From the NCBI RefSeq assembly GCF_044466355.1, contig NZ_JBITMQ010000021.1:56759-120758 (forward strand): a stretch of DNA of 64,000 bases, written 5' to 3'. The notes beneath the pieces are model-generated. The model searched no databases, was not told the origin of the DNA, and saw only the letters and a list, made by a program, of their open reading frames with translations. Position numbers and translations under genes: made by a program. This DNA is from Actinophytocola sp044466355 (GTDB lineage Bacteria; Actinomycetota; Actinomycetes; Mycobacteriales; Pseudonocardiaceae). Shown here piece by piece: positions 1 to 8,699 of the stretch. Position 1 is the first letter of the stretch. Every line of letters begins with the position of its first letter.

Positions 1-734
1 CGCAGGTCGATCTCCGGCATCGCTCTGCCCACGTCTCTGCCCATCCGCTCCGCCGCCGCGGTGAGGTCCGCGTCGGCGGCTTCGACGTCGGCGGCGTCCG
101 CGGTCCGGTGCGGTACCGAGTCGAGCACCCGTCGACCCGCCTCGCTGCCCGCCTCGACCACGTACCGGTGGCCCGTGTCGTCGACCCGCTCGGTCATGAC
201 GAGGTCGTAACCCCCTTGGGCGCGCGGCCCACCGCCCATGGACACGCAGAAGCACGTGGCGGCGGGCTCGGTGCAGTTGACCGCGACCACGAACACCCCG
301 TCCCGGCGTGCGGTGTAGCCCGGGTCCGGGTACGCGCAGCGGGCAAGGACGCCGTCGAGCACGCCCATGGCCGCGAGGTCGCACGGCCGCACGCCGAGAA
401 ACGCGTACCTCGGCCGGGGTTCGGCCGCGGCACGGAACACCATGCCGGACTCGTCCCAGTCGCTGGTCGTGATCCGTTCGTGCGCCGGGTGGATAAAGGA
501 CTTCCATGACTGCGGACCCGCCGAGTGGGCGAACGCCGCGCTGTCGTCCCTGGCCACCAGGCGGTAGCTGCCGGCGTCGGTCGCGACGCCCCAGCCACTC
601 GGCAGTTGATCGGCGCCGGTCAGTTCGGCGAGGACGATCGCGCTGTCCCGCACCGTCGGCCCGACCACGGTGTATCCCTGGTCGAGGAGCACCCTGATCA
701 GCACGTCGAGGTCGTCGTGCTCAACGAGTTCCAT
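1..734 (-). CDS. Group 3b-like [NiFe] hydrogenase iron-sulfur subunit (HyhB/AsrA-type), 3' end outside window
   Basis: Reading leftward from an ATG at 734, 244 codons are open up to the window edge, so the C-terminal part is missing. The visible protein begins MELVEHDDLDVLIRVL and carries the family signatures GVRPCDLAAMGVLD and VNCTEPAATCFCVSMGG, typical of the beta subunit of cytoplasmic sulfhydrogenases (group 3b) and of anaerobic sulfite reductase subunit A. In the family this subunit passes electrons through 4Fe-4S clusters between the NAD(P)-flavin subunit and the hydrogenase core; the cluster-binding C-terminus is not visible here. A strong GAGGAGG ribosome site lies 8 bases before the start and overlaps the end of hypE, so it is the last visible gene of the hyp operon. 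AsrA cannot be fully excluded, but the hyp genes favour hydrogenase. Confidence 0.8.
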   Translation of the reverse strand, partial: MELVEHDDLDVLIRVLLDQGYTVVGPTVRDSAIVLAELTGADQLPSGWGVATDAGSYRLVARDDSAAFAHSAGPQSWKSFIHPAHERITTSDWDESGMVFRAAAEPRPRYAFLGVRPCDLAAMGVLDGVLARCAYPDPGYTARRDGVFVVAVNCTEPAATCFCVSMGGGPRAQGGYDLVMTERVDDTGHRYVVEAGSEAGRRVLDSVPHRTADAADVEAADADLTAAAERMGRDVGRAMPEIDL

Positions 735-745
735 GGCCGGCCTCC

Positions 746-1798
746 TCAGCAGATGCGGGGAAGTTGCTCCCCGACGAGCATGTCCAGAACTCGCGAGGAC
801 CCCACGAGCGTGCGGACCGTGACGCGTCCCGCCGGGCCGTCACCGACCCGGCCGATCACGGTGGCCGCGACGCCATCTGGTCTGTCGCGCATCGCGGTGA
901 GGATCCGGTCCGCCGCGGCCGGGGCGACCATCGCGACCAGGCAGCCCTCGTTGGCGACGTGCAAGGGGTCCAACCCGAGCAGCTCGCACGCCGCCGCCAC
1001 GTCGCGTGGCACCGGCAGCGCCTGCTCGTCCAGTTCGATCGACACGGCGGAGGCGTCGGCGAGTTCGTTCAGCGCGCTCGCCACGCCGCCACGGGTGGGA
1101 TCGCGCAGCGCGTGCACGGCATCGCCGCCGACCTCCAACATCGCCCGCACGAGGCGGTGCAGCGGCCTGCTGTCGGAGACGATGCCGGAGTCGAAGCCGA
1201 GGTCATCACGTGCGGACAGGACCGCCATGCCGTGCGCACCGATCGGTCCCGACAGCAGCACCAGGTCACCGGGCCGGCACCGGGCCGCCGACGGGTCGAC
1301 GCCCGCCACGCGGACGCCGATTCCCGTCGTGGTCAGGTAGATGCCGTCGGCGCCGCCCCGCTCGACGACCTTCGTGTCGCCGGTGACCACCGGCACGCCC
1401 GCATCGGTCGCCGCCGCGGCGACCGATGCGGTGATCCGCCGCAGTTCCGCTATGGGCAACCCTTCCTCGAGGACGTAGGCCACCGACAGCGCGACCGGTT
1501 CCGCGCCACGCATCGCGATGTCGTTGACCGTGCCGTGCACCGCCAGCGAGCCGATGTCGCCGCCGGGGAAGAACCTCGGGGTGACGACGAAGCTGTCGGT
1601 GCTGAAGACGAGCTGTGCCGTGCCGACGGGGACGACCGCGGCGTCCTCCAGCACGCCGCCACCACCCAGCTGGGGCGTGATCACGTCCCGCAGCAGCTCT
1701 GCCATCAGCTGACCGCCGGAGCCGTGGCCGAGCAGCACCCGTTCGGTCTCGGCGCGGGGCGCGGGACAGGTCATCACGACCGGGTCGACCGTGCTCAT
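746..1798 (-). CDS. hypE: Hydrogenase maturation protein HypE
   Basis: HypE (350 aa) dehydrates a carbamoyl group on its own C-terminal cysteine to the cyanide ligand of the NiFe active site, working with HypF and the HypCD complex in the cytoplasm. The protein ends in the diagnostic PRIC tail whose last residue is that cysteine, and the N-terminal part contains LLGHGSGGQL and the AIR-synthase-like ATP-binding fold (DSFVVTPRFFPGGDIG). The ATG at 1796-1798 overlaps the stop of hypD (ATGA), which fixes the start and implies translational coupling. The downstream hydrogenase subunit starts 12 bases after its stop. Confidence 0.96.
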   Translation of the reverse strand: MSTVDPVVMTCPAPRAETERVLLGHGSGGQLMAELLRDVITPQLGGGGVLEDAAVVPVGTAQLVFSTDSFVVTPRFFPGGDIGSLAVHGTVNDIAMRGAEPVALSVAYVLEEGLPIAELRRITASVAAAATDAGVPVVTGDTKVVERGGADGIYLTTTGIGVRVAGVDPSAARCRPGDLVLLSGPIGAHGMAVLSARDDLGFDSGIVSDSRPLHRLVRAMLEVGGDAVHALRDPTRGGVASALNELADASAVSIELDEQALPVPRDVAAACELLGLDPLHVANEGCLVAMVAPAAADRILTAMRDRPDGVAATVIGRVGDGPAGRVTVRTLVGSSRVLDMLVGEQLPRIC

Positions 1799-2898
1799 CG
1801 TTCCTCCACTGTGGACAGGCGGCCGGCGTGGTAGAAGGCGGCGCAGGTGCCTTCTGCGGACACCATGGGCGCGCCGAGCGGGGTCCTCGGGGTGCACCGG
1901 GTGCCGTAGGCGGCGCACGAGGTCGGCAGCCGGGTGCCTCGGAGCACCTCACCGGCGACGCAGTCCGGGTTCTCGTGAGCGTGCAGATCGGCGACGGCGA
2001 AGCGGGTCTCGGCGTCGAACGCCGCGAACCGCTCGGTGAGGGTGAGGCCGCTGGTGGGGATCGTGCCGATGCCGCGCCAGTCGCGGTCGGTGAGCCGGAA
2101 CACCCGCCGCACGGCCGACTGCGCCTCGGTGTTGCCCGTGCGGCTGACCGCGCGGGCGTACTGGTTCTCGACTTCGGCCCGCCCCTCCTCCAGTTGCCGC
2201 GTGGTCATGAGGATGCCCTCGATCAGGTCGAGCGGTTCGAAGCCGGTCACCACGATCGGGACGTGGTAGCGAGCGGCGAGCGGCTCGTACTCGGTCCACC
2301 CCATGACCGCGCACACGTGCCCGGCCGCCAGGAACGCCTGCACCTGGTTGTCGGCGGCGTCGAGGATGGCGGTGATCGCCGGCGGCACCAGCACGTGGCT
2401 GACCAGCACGGTGAAGTTGTCCAGCCCGAGTGCCGCGGCCCGCAGCACGGCCATGGCGTTCGCGGGCGCGGTCGTCTCGAAGCCGACGGCGAAGAACACG
2501 ACCTGCCTGCCCGGGTTCCGTTCGGCGAGCCTGACGGCGTCGAGCGGGGTGTACACCAGCCGCACGTCACCACCCCGCGCCCTCACCCCGAGCAGGTCAC
2601 CGGTGGTGCCAGGCACCCGGAGCATGTCGCCGTAGCTGGTGAAGACCACGCCAGGGCGGCTCGCGATCGCCACCGCCTTGTCGACCATCGCGAGGGGCGT
2701 GACGCACACCGGGCAGCCGGGCCCGTGGATCATGCGCATCCCGGCGGGCAACAGTTCGTCGATGCCCTGCCGGACGAGGGTGTGGGTCTGCCCACCGCAG
2801 ACCTCCATGATCGCCCACGGGCGGGTCGCGGTGGCGGCCAGCTCGGCGAGCAGGCTACGGGCCAACGCCGGGTCGCGGTACTCGTCGAGGTACTTCAT
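1795..2898 (-). CDS. hypD: Hydrogenase maturation protein HypD
   Basis: HypD (367 aa) is the 4Fe-4S scaffold on which the Fe(CN)2CO unit of [NiFe]-hydrogenase is built together with HypC. Conserved motifs are all present: EVCGGQTH with Cys34, HGPGCPVCVTP with Cys62 and Cys65, VGFETTAP, and a C-terminal cysteine cluster (PDCVAGEVLRG, SCAAYGTRCTP) that binds the iron-sulfur cluster. Its ATG overlaps the stop of hypC and its own stop overlaps the start of hypE. Length and motifs are those of a functional family member. Confidence 0.97.
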   Translation of the reverse strand: MKYLDEYRDPALARSLLAELAATATRPWAIMEVCGGQTHTLVRQGIDELLPAGMRMIHGPGCPVCVTPLAMVDKAVAIASRPGVVFTSYGDMLRVPGTTGDLLGVRARGGDVRLVYTPLDAVRLAERNPGRQVVFFAVGFETTAPANAMAVLRAAALGLDNFTVLVSHVLVPPAITAILDAADNQVQAFLAAGHVCAVMGWTEYEPLAARYHVPIVVTGFEPLDLIEGILMTTRQLEEGRAEVENQYARAVSRTGNTEAQSAVRRVFRLTDRDWRGIGTIPTSGLTLTERFAAFDAETRFAVADLHAHENPDCVAGEVLRGTRLPTSCAAYGTRCTPRTPLGAPMVSAEGTCAAFYHAGRLSTVEER

Positions 2899-3140
2899 GG
2901 GCCCAGCTCCCCGGCCAGTGCGTCGGGCATAGCCTTCAGCACGGCGAAGGTGCGTGCCGCCTCGTCCTCGTCGACCCGGCTGATCGCGAAGCCGACGTGG
3001 ACGATCACGTAGTCACCGAGCCGCGCTTCCGGTGTGTATGCGAGGCACACGGGCCGCTGGACGCCGTCGAAGTCGACCGTGCCCAGCCAGGGCTCCTCGG
3101 CGTCGATGGCGACGATCCGTCCCGGAACACCAAGGCACAC
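2895..3140 (-). CDS. hypC: Hydrogenase maturation chaperone HypC
   Basis: HypC (81 aa) is the small chaperone that carries the iron centre between HypD and the hydrogenase large subunit; its N-terminal Cys2 is essential. The GTG at 3138-3140 was chosen because it gives the canonical N-terminus MCLGVPGRI. A second GTG at 3147-3149 would overlap the hypF stop (GTGA) but would add three residues before the cysteine, which the family does not tolerate well. The 3' end overlaps hypD by ATGA. The conserved central motif VCLAYTPEARLGDYVIVHVGFA is present in full. Confidence 0.93.
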   Translation of the reverse strand: MCLGVPGRIVAIDAEEPWLGTVDFDGVQRPVCLAYTPEARLGDYVIVHVGFAISRVDEDEAARTFAVLKAMPDALAGELGP

Positions 3141-3145
3141 AGGGC

Positions 3146-5437
3146 TCACCCCTCGCCGATCGTGGCGGCCGCCACGGCCGCCTGCCCGTAGCTGATGCCG
3201 CCGTCGTTGACCGGCACCCGCTGTCCGATGTGGACGTCGAGGTCCTGTGCGGTGAGGGCAGCGACCAGTTCGCCGGCGAGGAGCGCGTTCTGGAAGACAC
3301 CGCCGCCGAGGCAGACGGTGCGCACGCCCGTCTCCCGCACGGCCTCGGTGACCATGGCCAACGAGACCTCGGTGACGGTGTGGTGGAAACGCCGTGCGAC
3401 GGCCTCGGCCGGGGCGTCGGTGGTGATCACGTCGGCGAGCGTGTGCGCCGCGTCGTAGACCCAGAGCCCCGCGCGCCTGTGCAGCGTCCACCGCAGCGGC
3501 GTGCTCGTCGTGGCACGCCGCGCCGCCGCCTCCAGCAGCACCGCGGCCTCACCCTCGTAGGTGGTCTCGTCGCAGAGGCCGAGCAGTGCGGCGACGGCGT
3601 CGAAGAGCCGTCCCGCGCTGGATGCCCTCGGGCAGTTGACGTTCGCCTCGATCATCCGGCGGATGAGTGCGACCTCCCGGTCGCGGAGGCGTGCGGTGAG
3701 CCCCTGCGCCAGGTGCTCAGGAACGTGGTCCTCCGCCCCGAAGAGGTAGCCGAGCGCCATCCTGACCGGTTTGCGGACCGCGGCCTCGCCGCCGGGCAGC
3801 GGGGCCGTGCCGAACCTGCCGCACCTGCGGTAGCTCGTGTAGTCGCACAGCAGCAGTTCGCCGCCCCACAGCGTGCCGTCGTCGCCGAGCCCGAGGCCGT
3901 CGTACGCGAGGCCGAGGAACGGCCCGGTCACCCCGTGCTCCGCGGCGGTCGCGGCGACGTGCGCGTGGTGGTGCTGCACCCCGATCCTGTCCCGCGCGGG
4001 CCACCGCTCTCGCGCGTGCTGGGTGGACAGGTAACCGGGGTGCAGGTCGTGGGCGGCGATCCGCGGCTCGACCGCGTGCAGGCGCGACAGCGCCGCGACC
4101 GACTCGGTGAACGCGGTGTAGGTGTCCACATCGGACAGGTCGCCGAGGTGCGGGCCGGCGACCGCCCGGTCGCCGATACCCAGGGTGACGGTGTTCTTCA
4201 GCTGCGCGCCCACCGCGAGCAGCGGTGCTGGCGTCCGCACCGGCAGCGGCAGCGGTGCGGGGGAGTAACCGCGGGCACGGCGGATCACCTGCCTCTGGCC
4301 GCCGACGATCCGGACCACGGAATCGTCGTAGCGGGACCACACCGCGCGGTCGTGGGTGAGGATGCCGTCGACGAACGGGCCCAGTGTCGCCGCCGCGCGG
4401 CCGTCGTCGATCGCGATCGGTTCGCCGGTCCGGTTGCCGCTCGTCACCACGAGGGGTGTGGCGAGATCCGCCAGCAGCAGGTGGTGCAGTGGGCTGTAGG
4501 GGAGGAACACACCCAGCTCCGCCAGCCCGGGCGCCACGTCGTCGGCGACTGCCGTGTCCGCACGCCTCGGCAGCAGCACGATCGGCTGGGCAGTCGAGTG
4601 GAGGGCGTTCGCGGCGGGCAGGTCGACGATCGTGAGTGTCCTGGCCATCGCCAGGTCGCGGGCCATGACCGCGAACGGCTTGCGGGGCCGGTGCTTCGCG
4701 GCACGCAGCCGCCGCACCGCTGCCTCGGCGTCCGCGGCGCAGACCAGTTGGTAGCCGCCGACGCCCTTGACCGCCACGAGCCCACCACCGGCGATCACCG
4801 CCTCGGCGGCGCGCAGTGCGGCTTCTCCGGTCGCGGCACCGAAACGCAGCCGCGGGCCGCAGGAGGGGCAGGCGGTCGGCTCGGCGTGGAACCGGCGGTT
4901 CGCCGGATCCCGGTACTCCGCCGCGCAGGGGCCGCACATCGGGAAGGCCAGCATCGCCGTCCGCGCGCGGTCGTAGGGCAGGTCGCCGACGATGGTCGCG
5001 CGCGGGCCGCAGTCCGTGCAGTTCAGGAAGGGGTAGCGGTACCGCCGGTCGGCGGGGTCGAACAACTCGTGCACGCAGGCGTCGCAAGTCGCCAGGTCAG
5101 GGGGCAGGTCGCGGGAGCCTGCCGGGTCGGCGCCGCTGGCGTCGATGCTGAACCCGGCACCCGCGCCGGTGGCGTCGGTCGTGACCGCGACCCGGACGAT
5201 CTCGGACTGCCGGGGAGCATCCATGGTGAGACGCGCCAGGAACTCGTCGACAGCGGCCGTCGGGCCCGCGAGCCGGATGGCGACATGCCCGCCCGCGTTG
5301 CGCACCCCGCCGCGCAGCCCGAGGTTCACGGCGAGGCGGTAGACGAACGGCCGGAACCCGACGCCCTGCACCGTGCCGTACACCCGTACCAGGACGGCGG
5401 TCTCGGCTGCGCTGCTGGATTGGACGTCGGTCGTCAC
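3146..5437 (-). CDS. hypF: Carbamoyltransferase HypF
   Basis: HypF (763 aa with the GTG start at 5435-5437) converts carbamoyl phosphate and ATP to carbamoyl-adenylate and transfers the carbamoyl group to HypE. Domains in order: acylphosphatase (VYGTVQGVGFRPF near residue 20), two CxxC zinc-finger pairs (CDACVHELF..CTDCGP and CGPCAAEY..CPSCGP), a YrdC-like domain (VAVKGVGGYQLVC), and a C-terminal Kae1/TobZ-like carbamoyltransferase with the HHHAHVAAT metal site. It is the first gene of the minus-strand operon. No ATG lies upstream in frame and the ribosome site is weak, so the precise start is uncertain. The 135-bp upstream region is shared with the divergent aldolase gene. Confidence 0.95.
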   Translation of the reverse strand: MTTDVQSSSAAETAVLVRVYGTVQGVGFRPFVYRLAVNLGLRGGVRNAGGHVAIRLAGPTAAVDEFLARLTMDAPRQSEIVRVAVTTDATGAGAGFSIDASGADPAGSRDLPPDLATCDACVHELFDPADRRYRYPFLNCTDCGPRATIVGDLPYDRARTAMLAFPMCGPCAAEYRDPANRRFHAEPTACPSCGPRLRFGAATGEAALRAAEAVIAGGGLVAVKGVGGYQLVCAADAEAAVRRLRAAKHRPRKPFAVMARDLAMARTLTIVDLPAANALHSTAQPIVLLPRRADTAVADDVAPGLAELGVFLPYSPLHHLLLADLATPLVVTSGNRTGEPIAIDDGRAAATLGPFVDGILTHDRAVWSRYDDSVVRIVGGQRQVIRRARGYSPAPLPLPVRTPAPLLAVGAQLKNTVTLGIGDRAVAGPHLGDLSDVDTYTAFTESVAALSRLHAVEPRIAAHDLHPGYLSTQHARERWPARDRIGVQHHHAHVAATAAEHGVTGPFLGLAYDGLGLGDDGTLWGGELLLCDYTSYRRCGRFGTAPLPGGEAAVRKPVRMALGYLFGAEDHVPEHLAQGLTARLRDREVALIRRMIEANVNCPRASSAGRLFDAVAALLGLCDETTYEGEAAVLLEAAARRATTSTPLRWTLHRRAGLWVYDAAHTLADVITTDAPAEAVARRFHHTVTEVSLAMVTEAVRETGVRTVCLGGGVFQNALLAGELVAALTAQDLDVHIGQRVPVNDGGISYGQAAVAAATIGEG

Positions 5438-5474
5438 GAACCCGAGCGTGCCGGTGGCGCACAGGTGGCAGCCA

Positions 5475-5488
5475 GGGCACTTGGTCCT
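5475..5488. promoter_or_regulatory. Degenerate DosR-like box in hypF/fbaB divergent promoter
   Basis: The sequence GGGCACTTGGTCCT matches 7 of 10 half-site positions of GGGAC-N4-GTCCC, the core of the mycobacterial DosR box. It is the best candidate in the region shared by hypF and the aldolase gene. Weak on its own; supported by the stronger copies elsewhere in the window. Confidence 0.4.
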
Positions 5489-5572
5489 CGTGGCGCCTGA
5501 CCAACGGTACTGGGTACCCGCGCGCCACGGCGCGAACGTGGTGGTACGGCACCAAGGGGAAAGGAGTGCGCG

Positions 5573-6469
5573 ATGTCCACACGTCCATCGCTGGCACGAC
5601 TCGGACTCGACACCGGGAAGAAGGCGCGACTCCACCGCATCCTGCACCAGCACGGCCTGCGCAACGGCACGGCACTGTTCCTGCCGTACGACCAGGGTTT
5701 CGAACACGGTCCGCGCGACTTCTTCGCCAACCCGGCGTCCGGCGACCCGAAGTACGTGATCCGGCTCGCGCTCGAAGGCGGGTTCAACGGCGTCGTGCTC
5801 CAGATCGGCCTCGCGGAGAAGTTCTACTGGGACTTCGCCGGTGAACTGCCGCTGGTGCTGAAGCTGAACGGGAAGACCGACATCCCGCCGGACTCCGCGG
5901 CGTTGTCCCCGGTGCACGGGAGCGTCGCGGACGCGGTCCGCCTCGGCGCGGACGCCGTCGGCTACACCCTGTACGTCGGCACCCCGGCCCAGGAGCAGGA
6001 CTTCGCGCAGTACCGCCAGGTCCGCGCGGACGCCGAGCGTCTCGGCATGCCGCTGATCGTCTGGGCCTACCCGCGCGGGTCGGCCGTCGAGGCCAAGGGC
6101 GGCAAGAACTCCTTCTACGCCGTGGACTACGCGGCACGGGTCGCGAGTGAGCTGGGTGCCGACGTGGTGAAGGTGAACTTCCCGCACCCGGAGAAGCAGG
6201 ACGGCACCCCCGAGCAGTACGGCGCGGCCTTCACCACGCAGGACGCCATCGACGCGGTGGTGCGTTCGGCCAACCGCACGATGGTGCTGGTGTCCGGCGG
6301 CGCGAAAGCGGGCGACGAGGCGATGTTCGAGAAGGCCCGGCAGTCGATGGACGCGGGCGCGACGGGACTCATCTTCGGCCGCAACGTGTGGCAGCGCGAC
6401 CACGACGACTCGCTGCGGTTCGTCGAGCGGCTGCGCGAGCTGCTCGCCAAGTACGACAGCGCGCCATGA
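5573..6469 (+). CDS. fbaB: Class I fructose-bisphosphate aldolase (DhnA/FbaB type)
   Basis: A 298-aa metal-independent aldolase of the archaeal/DhnA type that interconverts fructose 1,6-bisphosphate with dihydroxyacetone phosphate and glyceraldehyde 3-phosphate. Visible family features are the N-terminal LPYDQGFEHGPRDF substrate region, the Schiff-base lysine in GADVVKVNFPHP, and the phosphate-binding end VSGGAKAGDEAMF..GATGLIFGRNVWQR. A ribosome site (AAAGGAG) sits 8 bases before the ATG. It is the first gene of a plus-strand run and is divergent from hypF. Together with the GAPDH at 20644 it suggests glycolytic or gluconeogenic remodelling within a low-oxygen gene set (inference). Confidence 0.93.
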   Translation: MSTRPSLARLGLDTGKKARLHRILHQHGLRNGTALFLPYDQGFEHGPRDFFANPASGDPKYVIRLALEGGFNGVVLQIGLAEKFYWDFAGELPLVLKLNGKTDIPPDSAALSPVHGSVADAVRLGADAVGYTLYVGTPAQEQDFAQYRQVRADAERLGMPLIVWAYPRGSAVEAKGGKNSFYAVDYAARVASELGADVVKVNFPHPEKQDGTPEQYGAAFTTQDAIDAVVRSANRTMVLVSGGAKAGDEAMFEKARQSMDAGATGLIFGRNVWQRDHDDSLRFVERLRELLAKYDSAP

Positions 6470-6480
6470 GGAGGAACACG

Positions 6481-6993
6481 ATGGTGACGACAGCACGGGA
6501 GGCACAGCGGCCCGCGACGACGACCGAGCAGGTCTGGCGTGAGCTGACCAAGGCGTCGTTCGCGGTGATCAGCCAGGTCACCGCGGCCGGCGCGCCGCGG
6601 TCGAGCGGAGTGGTGTACGCCGTCGAGGACCGGCGGTTGTACGCGGTGGTGGCGCCGCACAGCTGGAAGGCCAGGCACCTGGCTGCGGACGGCCGGGTCG
6701 CGGTGACGGTGCCGGTGCACCGCGGCGGCGTGCTCGCGCTCGTCGCACCGATCCCGCCCGCCACGATCAGCTTCCACGGCCACGCGACCGTGCGGCCGGC
6801 CTCGGTGTTGCCCGAACGCCTGTCACACCTGGTGCCTGCCGAGCGCCGCGCGTCGTGCCGGGTCGTGGAGATCGAGCCGGATGGCGACTTCGTGCTGTAC
6901 GGCATCGGCGTGCCCCTGCTGCGGATGCGTGAGCCCGCGACGGCGCGTGCCCGCGTGCCGGTGTCAGTGTCGCCGCCGCTGCCTGGGGAGTGA
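6481..6993 (+). CDS. Pyridoxamine 5'-phosphate oxidase-family FMN-binding protein
   Basis: A 170-aa split-barrel protein. The segment VWRELTKASFAVISQVTAAGAPRSSGVVYAV is the usual N-terminal strand of the PNPOx-like superfamily, followed by KARHLAADGRVAVTVPV. Members bind FMN or F420 and reduce varied substrates; the real substrate is unknown. The ATG at 6481 is preferred over one at 6466 because an AGGAGG ribosome site lies 6 bases upstream; that site begins within the aldolase stop codon. The stop overlaps the next gene's possible GTGA. Similar proteins occur in the mycobacterial DosR regulon, but homology to a particular one cannot be shown here. Confidence 0.8.
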   Translation: MVTTAREAQRPATTTEQVWRELTKASFAVISQVTAAGAPRSSGVVYAVEDRRLYAVVAPHSWKARHLAADGRVAVTVPVHRGGVLALVAPIPPATISFHGHATVRPASVLPERLSHLVPAERRASCRVVEIEPDGDFVLYGIGVPLLRMREPATARARVPVSVSPPLPGE

Positions 6994-6998
6994 GTCCT

Positions 6999-7550
6999 GT
7001 GTACGAGGTACGGGTGCACGGGCGTGGTGGGCAGGGCGTGGTCACCGCCGCCGAGTTGCTGTCGGTGGCCGCGTTCCTGGAGGGCCGGCACGCGCAGGCG
7101 TTCCCCAGCTTCGGTTCCGAACGCACCGGTGCCCCGGTCGTGGCGTTCTGCCGTGTCGCCGACCGGCCCATCCGCACGCACGCGCCGATCGCGCGCCCCA
7201 ACGCGGTGATCGTGCAGGACCCCACGTTGTTCGGCGCGGTGCCCGTGCTCGACGGACTGCGGCCGGACGGTTTCGTCCTCGTCAACTCCACACAGGACAT
7301 CGCGGTCGTCGGCCGCACCGTGTTCTCCCTGCCCGCCACCGAGATCGCACGCGAACTGGTCGGGCGACCGGTGCCCAACGCGGCGCTGCTCGGCGCGTTC
7401 TCCGCCGCGAGCGGACTGGTGTCACCGGCCGCGGTGTACGCGGCCATCCGGGACCGGTTCCCCGCCGAGATCGCCGAGGCGAACGTCGCCGCGGCCATGA
7501 GGGCGTACGGGATCGTCCGCGCCGCGAAGGGGGAACCAGCCCATGCTTAG
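6999..7550 (+). CDS. porG: 2-oxoacid:acceptor oxidoreductase, gamma subunit
   Basis: A 183-aa gamma subunit of the pyruvate/2-oxoacid:ferredoxin oxidoreductase family. The N-terminus MYEVRVHGRGGQGVVTAAEL and the region PSFGSERTGAPVVAFCR are diagnostic. GTG at 6999 was chosen because GGGGAG lies 8 bases upstream and gives the family N-terminus; a GTG at 6990 overlapping the previous stop would add three residues. It is co-oriented and tightly packed with the alpha, beta and flavoprotein genes, so it forms one enzyme complex that oxidatively decarboxylates a 2-oxoacid to acyl-CoA. Confidence 0.92.
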   Translation: MYEVRVHGRGGQGVVTAAELLSVAAFLEGRHAQAFPSFGSERTGAPVVAFCRVADRPIRTHAPIARPNAVIVQDPTLFGAVPVLDGLRPDGFVLVNSTQDIAVVGRTVFSLPATEIARELVGRPVPNAALLGAFSAASGLVSPAAVYAAIRDRFPAEIAEANVAAAMRAYGIVRAAKGEPAHA

Positions 7551-8691
7551 GCAGATCGAGGGCTCCCGTGCCGTCGCCGAGGGTGTCGCCCTGTGCAGGC
7601 CTGAGGTGATCAGCGCCTACCCCATCTCGCCGCAGACGCACATCGTCGAGGCACTGTCCGCGATGGTGAAGTCCGGTGTGCTCCACCCCTGCGAGTACGT
7701 GAACGTCGAGTCGGAGGTCGCCGCGATGTCCGCCGCGATCGGGGCGTCGGCGACCGGGGCCCGTGCGTACACGGCCACCGCCAGCCAAGGGCTGTTGTAC
7801 ATGGTCGAGGCCGTCTACAACGCGTCCGGCCTCGGGCTGCCGATCGTGATGACCGTCGCCAACCGGGCGATCGGCGCGCCGATCAACATCTGGAACGACC
7901 ACAGCGACTCGATGTCCCAGCGCGACAGCGGCTGGCTGCAGCTCTACGCCGAGAACAACCAGGAGGCGCTCGACCTGCACCCGCAGGCGTTCCGCATCGC
8001 CGAGGAGCTGTCCGTGCCGGTCATGGTGTGCATGGACGGCTTCGTGCTGACCCACGCGTTCGAGCGCGTCGACGTGCCGGCACAGGGCGAGGTGGACGCG
8101 TTCCTGCCGCCCTACGAGCCGAGGCAGGTCCTCGACCCCGCCGAGCCGGTGTCGATCGGGGCGATGGTCGGGCCGGAGGCGTTCACGGAGGTCCGGTACC
8201 TGGCGCACCTGCGGCAGCTCGACGCGCTGGCCGTCATTCCGGACGTCGCGGAGGAGTTCTCCCGTCGGTTCGGCCGGTCCTCGGGCGGGCTGGTCCGCCC
8301 GTACCGGGTGGAGGACGCGGACACCGTGGTGATCGCGCTCGGTTCTGTGCTGGGCACGGTCAAGGACACGGTGGACGCACTGCGGGCGGATGGCGTGCGG
8401 GTCGGTGTCGTCGGCATCACGACGTTCCGGCCGTTCCCGTACGACGCCGTGCGTGCCGCCGTCGGGGAGCCCGCGCGGGTGATCGTGCTGGAGCGGGCGT
8501 TCTCCGTCGGCACGGGCGGCATCGTGACCGCGGACGTGCGTGGCGCCCTGCCCGGGCGGCGGCTGCACACGGTCGTCGCCGGGCTCGGCGGGCGGCCGGT
8601 CACCGAGGCGTCACTGCACGACCTCCTCACGCGGACCGACCTGGACGCGCTGACCTTCCTGGACCTCGACACGACCCTCATCGAAAGTTGA
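7543..8691 (+). CDS. porA: 2-oxoacid:acceptor oxidoreductase, alpha subunit
   Basis: A 382-aa alpha subunit. The motif AYPISPQTHIVEALSAM and the block VESEVAAMSAAIGASATGARAYTATASQGLLYM are classic for the pyrimidine-binding domain of pyruvate ferredoxin oxidoreductases; ANRAIGAPINIWNDHSDSM is another conserved stretch. The ATG overlaps the end of the gamma subunit gene by 8 bases, indicating coupling. The C-terminal half (GSVLGTVKDTVD..TTFRPFPYD) is the transketolase C-like domain. Substrate preference (pyruvate versus other 2-oxoacids) cannot be read from sequence. Confidence 0.94.
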   Translation: MLRQIEGSRAVAEGVALCRPEVISAYPISPQTHIVEALSAMVKSGVLHPCEYVNVESEVAAMSAAIGASATGARAYTATASQGLLYMVEAVYNASGLGLPIVMTVANRAIGAPINIWNDHSDSMSQRDSGWLQLYAENNQEALDLHPQAFRIAEELSVPVMVCMDGFVLTHAFERVDVPAQGEVDAFLPPYEPRQVLDPAEPVSIGAMVGPEAFTEVRYLAHLRQLDALAVIPDVAEEFSRRFGRSSGGLVRPYRVEDADTVVIALGSVLGTVKDTVDALRADGVRVGVVGITTFRPFPYDAVRAAVGEPARVIVLERAFSVGTGGIVTADVRGALPGRRLHTVVAGLGGRPVTEASLHDLLTRTDLDALTFLDLDTTLIES

Positions 8692-8699
8692 GAACCGCG

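Noticed and set aside
3032..5500. Long plus-strand open frame (822 codons) opposite hypF
   Set aside because: Composition is Arg/Gln/His-rich and it is the antisense shadow of hypF; long antisense frames are expected at this GC content. The same holds for the minus-strand frame at 13489-15957.
5438..5572. In-frame extension of hypF upstream containing KCPGCHLCATG, which resembles a metal site
   Set aside because: No ATG or GTG supports it, and it would run through the promoter of the aldolase gene.
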